From Reticulascus tulasneorum (Eukaryota; Ascomycota; Sordariomycetes; Glomerellales; Reticulascaceae): DNA of 64,000 nucleotides. The stretch is taken from NCBI GenBank assembly GCA_001557505.1, contig LSAX01000004.1, positions 4,030,001 to 4,094,000 of the forward strand, read 5' to 3'. Positions 60,631 to 64,000 of the stretch are shown here, one piece after another. The position numbers and the translations under genes were made by a program. Within the stretch, counting starts at the first letter, position 1; every line of letters starts with the position of its first letter. The notes under the pieces are model-generated. The model was not told where the DNA came from. It saw nothing but the letters and a program-made list of their open reading frames with translations, and did not search any database.

Positions 60631-60779
60631 TGCTCTATAGAACCCCAGAGCATCAAATCGGTTGCAAATCGTTCACAGCATATGATACCCAATTCCAGTA
60701 GATTCTAAAGCGCTATGCTACTTTTGATACAGTTGTTATCAAGACATATGATACAGTGGATTTCCGTTGTCTGCTGTGC

Positions 60780-61728
60780 TCACATGACATTCGCCAATTG
60801 GCTGACTTGGATGTTCTTATCCGTCGGGCTGAAATTACCATTCAAGCTGAACCCTGGGCCATGCGAAGTGCTCAGCACCACCTCCCGTACCTCCTTGCCA
60901 GCACCTTCCAAAGCATTGAGATCGGTCTTGACGTTGGCGATGAATGCCTTTACGTTGTCTGCCAGCATCTTAGGCGTGAATCCGAGCTGTCCCACAGCGA
61001 GGCGAATAGCCCCTTGTCGCTCGCGGTAGTTGTCCGCGCCAATGGTCTCTCGAATCGAGCTGCTGACGTTGCTCGTGATAGTCTTCATTCGCTTGTTCGG
61101 CATCAACCCTTTCGGCCCAAGAATCTTGCCCAGGCCAGCTTTATTCAACGCCACTTCGCTGTCGGTGTGGCAAATCAGTCGGTTGAACGTGTATGTCCCG
61201 CTTCGAATCTGCTCGAACACGGATTCCTGGCCGGCCGCAACAGCTCCCAGTCGTTTTGCTTCCTCGGCGATTTGGCCCCCTTCAGGACAGATCACTCCTA
61301 TTCGAACATTGCTCTTGACTGGATTCGGCAGTCGAATGCGATTTTTGACCACAGGCCCGTTCCTCGGCGTCTTCAATCGTATGGCAACCTCGTATTTGAT
61401 CGTGTGTGGTGGCCGACCGACCTCGTACGCGCGAAGGTAGCTGCATGAAGTCAGTGGAAGGTTTCATTTCTTAAACACGCCGTCGACGGATGTCCTACCG
61501 TATCGCATCACAAAGAGAAAACTGGGGGAATTTTGTCACGTCGAAGGTTTTGAAGTCCCTCGATACTTTTTTCATTGGCTTTTCCGCCTTCTTCTTGATA
61601 TGGCTGGCGTGTCGCGTCTGGGAAACAGAGGGAACGAGGAATCTCGGTATCGAGGATATTGCCGGTCTTCTGGCATTTGTTAGCGTCATTCCCGCCATTG
61701 AGGCAAGAGAATGCTTCGTGGCAGCCAT
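60780..61728 (-). CDS. MRPL1: Mitochondrial large-subunit ribosomal protein uL1
   Basis: Two exons, 61728-61499 and 61440-60780, with a 58-nt intron (GTAGGA..ATGCAG), encode 296 aa. Splicing joins DAIR to RYLRAYEVGRPPHTIKYEVAI. The N-terminus (MAATKHSLASMAGMTLTNARR..TRHASHIKKKAEK) is a basic, acid-free mitochondrial presequence. The uL1 fold is evident in KSNVRIGVICPEGG, the signature KAGLGKILGPKGLMPNKRMKT and the C-terminal GADNYRERQGAIRLAVGQLGF. uL1 forms the mobile L1 stalk near the ribosomal E site. It is head-to-head with the glutamyl-tRNA synthetase gene. Confidence 0.93.
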
Positions 61729-62029
61729 GTCAGGCAGAGATCGAGCTCGTCGTGGTTGGCAGCTGTATTCGATATGGGCCTGAAGAAGCTCTCAATCAGG
61801 ATGAAGAAAAGTTGTTGAAACCTAATATGCAAGGCGCAAATAATTTAGTTATCTTATCCATCTAATCTGGATTGCCCCTGACTGGCGGCTGACAGTTTTA
61901 TGTGTGCGGCGGGCATGCGTTGTTACCCCGCCAAAAAGTTGGAAATCCTAACCCCACCACAAAACATCAGTCACGTTTCCACTTCACCTTACAGACGACA
62001 AGATTGTTCATTACACCCAATTAGCCATC
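61729..62029. promoter_or_regulatory. Bidirectional promoter between MRPL1 and GUS1
   Basis: The two start codons of divergent translation genes are 301 bp apart, so both promoters must lie here. No TATA box is evident near the MRPL1 start. Confidence 0.6.
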
Positions 62030-64000
62030 ATGAAGGCAGAGGAGCTCCAGGCTCTTCCCTCGACTCTGTCGGGGGATTTCAAGACCCTCGAGCCACATCT
62101 TCGCGACCTGGACAAGCACCTCACCTTACGTACATACCTGGACGGCTTCACTCTCAGCGATGTGGAGACAAAGATTTGGCAGGCTTTGAAAGTGAACAAG
62201 GCATCCATCGGGTTCATTCGAAAGGGCTCGCTTGCGAACCTGACCCGGTGGTTCGTTTTCATCGAACAAGCTCATCCCGAGATCCAGGAGGAGGTCAACG
62301 CATCTCGCGCTGCCGAAAAAGCGAAGGTCGCCGCCGCCAGCAAGGCTGGTGGCAACTTCAACCTTGCCCTGCAGAATGCCGATCAAGGAGTTGTAACAAG
62401 ATTTCTTCCCGAACCCTCAGGATAGTCCGTGTTCCGATTCATCCCACGATGACGAGATTGGCGATACTGACCTTGGCCTTTCCAGTCTTCACATCGGGCA
62501 TGCCAAAGCCGCGTTGCTATCCGACTATTTTGCCCATACTCGCTATCAAGGCAAAATGATCCTTCGATTAGACGACACAAACCCGGCGAAAGAATCAGAG
62601 GAGTTTCAAGAAAGTATTAGCGTAGACTTGGCACTGATGGGAGTAGTCGCGGACAAGCTCTCTTACGTTAGTAATATCGCCGTCTCTCAGACTAAAGTCT
62701 GTGCTAATTGTCCTCGATATTCCAGACTTCGGACTATTTCGGCTATCTTTACGATATGTGCCAGACCCTGATCAAGGCGGGGCATGCCTATGCCGACGAT
62801 ACGGATCTAGAAACCATGCGCAATGAGCGTATGGCTGGGATTGCGTCAAAACATAGGGACATGTCGGTTGAAGAAACCCTGCGCATCTTCACTCAAGAAA
62901 TGTACAATGGATCTCCAGAAGGAGTGAAGTTTTGTATCCGTGCAAAGATATCGCCAAACGACCCGAATGGCGCTATGCGGGATCCTGTCATTTACCGCTG
63001 CAACATCGTAGACAAGCATCATCGAACCGGTGGGAAGTGGAAATTGTACCCCATGTACGATTTTGCTTGCCCCGTAGTCGATAGCCACGAGGGTGTTACC
63101 CATGCACTAAGGTCGACCGAGTATACGGATAGAAATCCTCAATATCAATGGTTCATCGATACGCGTAGGTTGGGTACCCCTTATCGTATGCCCCCGACGA
63201 CTGACACAGACCAGTCCAGCTACGTCAAGTATACATGTGGGATTTCAGCCGCATAAACTTCATAAAAACGTTGCTGGTATGTCACAACATGTCGTTCAAA
63301 GACAGCCAAGCTGAAGGCGCTAACCCTGTCATCCTAGTCAAAACGCAAACTTGCAAAGCTTGTTGCAACGGGAAAGGTCTGGGGCTGGGATGATCCGCGG
63401 ATGCCTACGGTTGGTGTTTACTTTTGAAATCTACTGTGACACTGCTGATATACTTCGGTAGATTCGAGGAGTCAGAAGACGAGGAATGACAATCCCTGCC
63501 CTCCGCGGTATGAGTTACTTACCTAATCACAACGATCTTGGCATCACATAGCTAACTTGACATGTATAGACTTCATTATTAAGCAGGGTCCTAGTCGAAA
63601 CATCGTGAACATGGATTGGTGTAAGCCACAATCCCCTTGTCTTCGGTTTCTTCGCTGATCGTGGCAGCTGCCTTGTGGACCGGAAACAAAAAAGAGATCG
63701 ACCCGGTCGTGCCTCGTCACACTGCTATATCCGAGAAGGACATGGTGAAAGTAACCTTGACGGGTATCGAGGCACCAACCGAGCCATTTGTCGAAGACAA
63801 GCCCAAACACCCGAAGAATTCTAAGATCGGCACCAAGAGAGTTGCCTATTCGAATCAACTGGTGCTGGATCAAGCTGACGCTGCCACCTTGAAGCAAGAC
63901 GAGGAGATCACCCTCATGTCCTGGGGCAATGCGATCGTTCGGGAGATTGCTGGAACTAACCCTGTCAATTCTTTGACGTGTGAGCTCAACCTAAAGGGAG
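62030..64000 (+). CDS. GUS1: Cytosolic glutamyl-tRNA synthetase, 3' end outside the window
   Basis: Eight exons are visible: 62030-62424, 62486-62666, 62726-63164, 63215-63276, 63338-63409, 63462-63507, 63570-63620 and 63668 to beyond 64000. Seven introns of 47-62 nt crowd the catalytic core. The N-terminal about 115 residues form a GST-like appendix that in yeast binds the Arc1 cofactor. The class I HIGH motif is HIGH itself at 134-137 (SGYLHIGHAKAAL), joined across intron 1, whose donor GTCCGT is unusual. RLDDTNP, WFIDTLQLRQVYMWDFSRIN and the KMSKS equivalent LSKRKLAKL (about 359-367) follow, then GWDDPRMPTIRGVRRRGM. The visible end is in the beta-barrel anticodon-binding region (KHPKNSKIGTKRVAYSNQLVLDQAD). 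It charges tRNA-Glu in the cytosol. The frame is open at the right edge. Confidence 0.93.

Noticed and set aside
60756..61448. 230-codon plus-strand frame
   Set aside because: Antisense shadow of the uL1m gene, whose minus-strand frame has clear uL1 motifs.

Overview
This is a nuclear genome window from a filamentous ascomycete, most likely a Sordariomycete (Hypocreales-like is my guess). Four things point there. Coding exons are broken by short introns of roughly 47-121 nt with GT..AG ends and CTAAC/CTGAC-like branch sites. The gene set includes families typical of Pezizomycotina: a fungal rhodopsin-fold membrane protein, HapX, a DUF3292-like protein, an ENA ATPase and a zinc-finger-less PARP. 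Intergenic DNA is rich in TACCTA/TAGGTA words. Nothing looks prokaryotic or viral, and I found no transposon, tRNA or rRNA. I built 21 protein-coding gene models; the last runs off the right edge. Splice sites were placed by eye so that reading frame and family motifs join.

Layout. 0-6 kb: a secreted SGNH esterase, a 3.7 kb gene-free stretch, then a seven-TM rhodopsin-like protein. 7-10.3 kb: a head-to-head pair of RNA-processing genes, an eIF4A3/FAL1 helicase and SF3A3/PRP9. 10.3-16 kb: a long upstream region dense in PacC-type hexamers followed by an ENA-type Na+/K+ P-ATPase. 17-20.5 kb: a PAP2 lipid phosphate phosphatase and SRP54. 21-30.6 kb: four consecutive genes for secreted enzymes, namely an M14 carboxypeptidase, a GMC oxidoreductase, an S28 serine peptidase and an M43 metallopeptidase. 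This looks like a digestion/secretion neighbourhood rather than a classical secondary-metabolite cluster. 31-36 kb: a DUF3292-like membrane protein with two tandem GC-AG introns, then a conserved-looking protein of unknown function. 37.8-50 kb: PARP, an F-box-like protein and a very large (about 1808 aa) protein of unknown function. 50-53.4 kb: gene-free DNA with microsatellites. 53.4-64 kb: an ACC-synthase-like aminotransferase, the iron regulator HapX, COG2, mitochondrial ribosomal protein uL1, and cytosolic glutamyl-tRNA synthetase (3' end missing).

How the genes relate. Most are unlinked housekeeping genes (splicing, SRP targeting, Golgi tethering, translation). The regulatory logic that can be read directly is in two promoters. 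ENA has 12 GCCAAG/CTTGGC words in 1.1 kb, which suggests PacC control of alkaline/sodium tolerance. hapX has a perfect ATCTGATAA word next to two GATAA words and a G25 tract, which suggests SreA-type repression by iron. No clearly new multi-gene system was found. The most novel items are an unassigned Cys/His-rich coding stretch near 55.1-55.5 kb and the tandem GC-AG introns.
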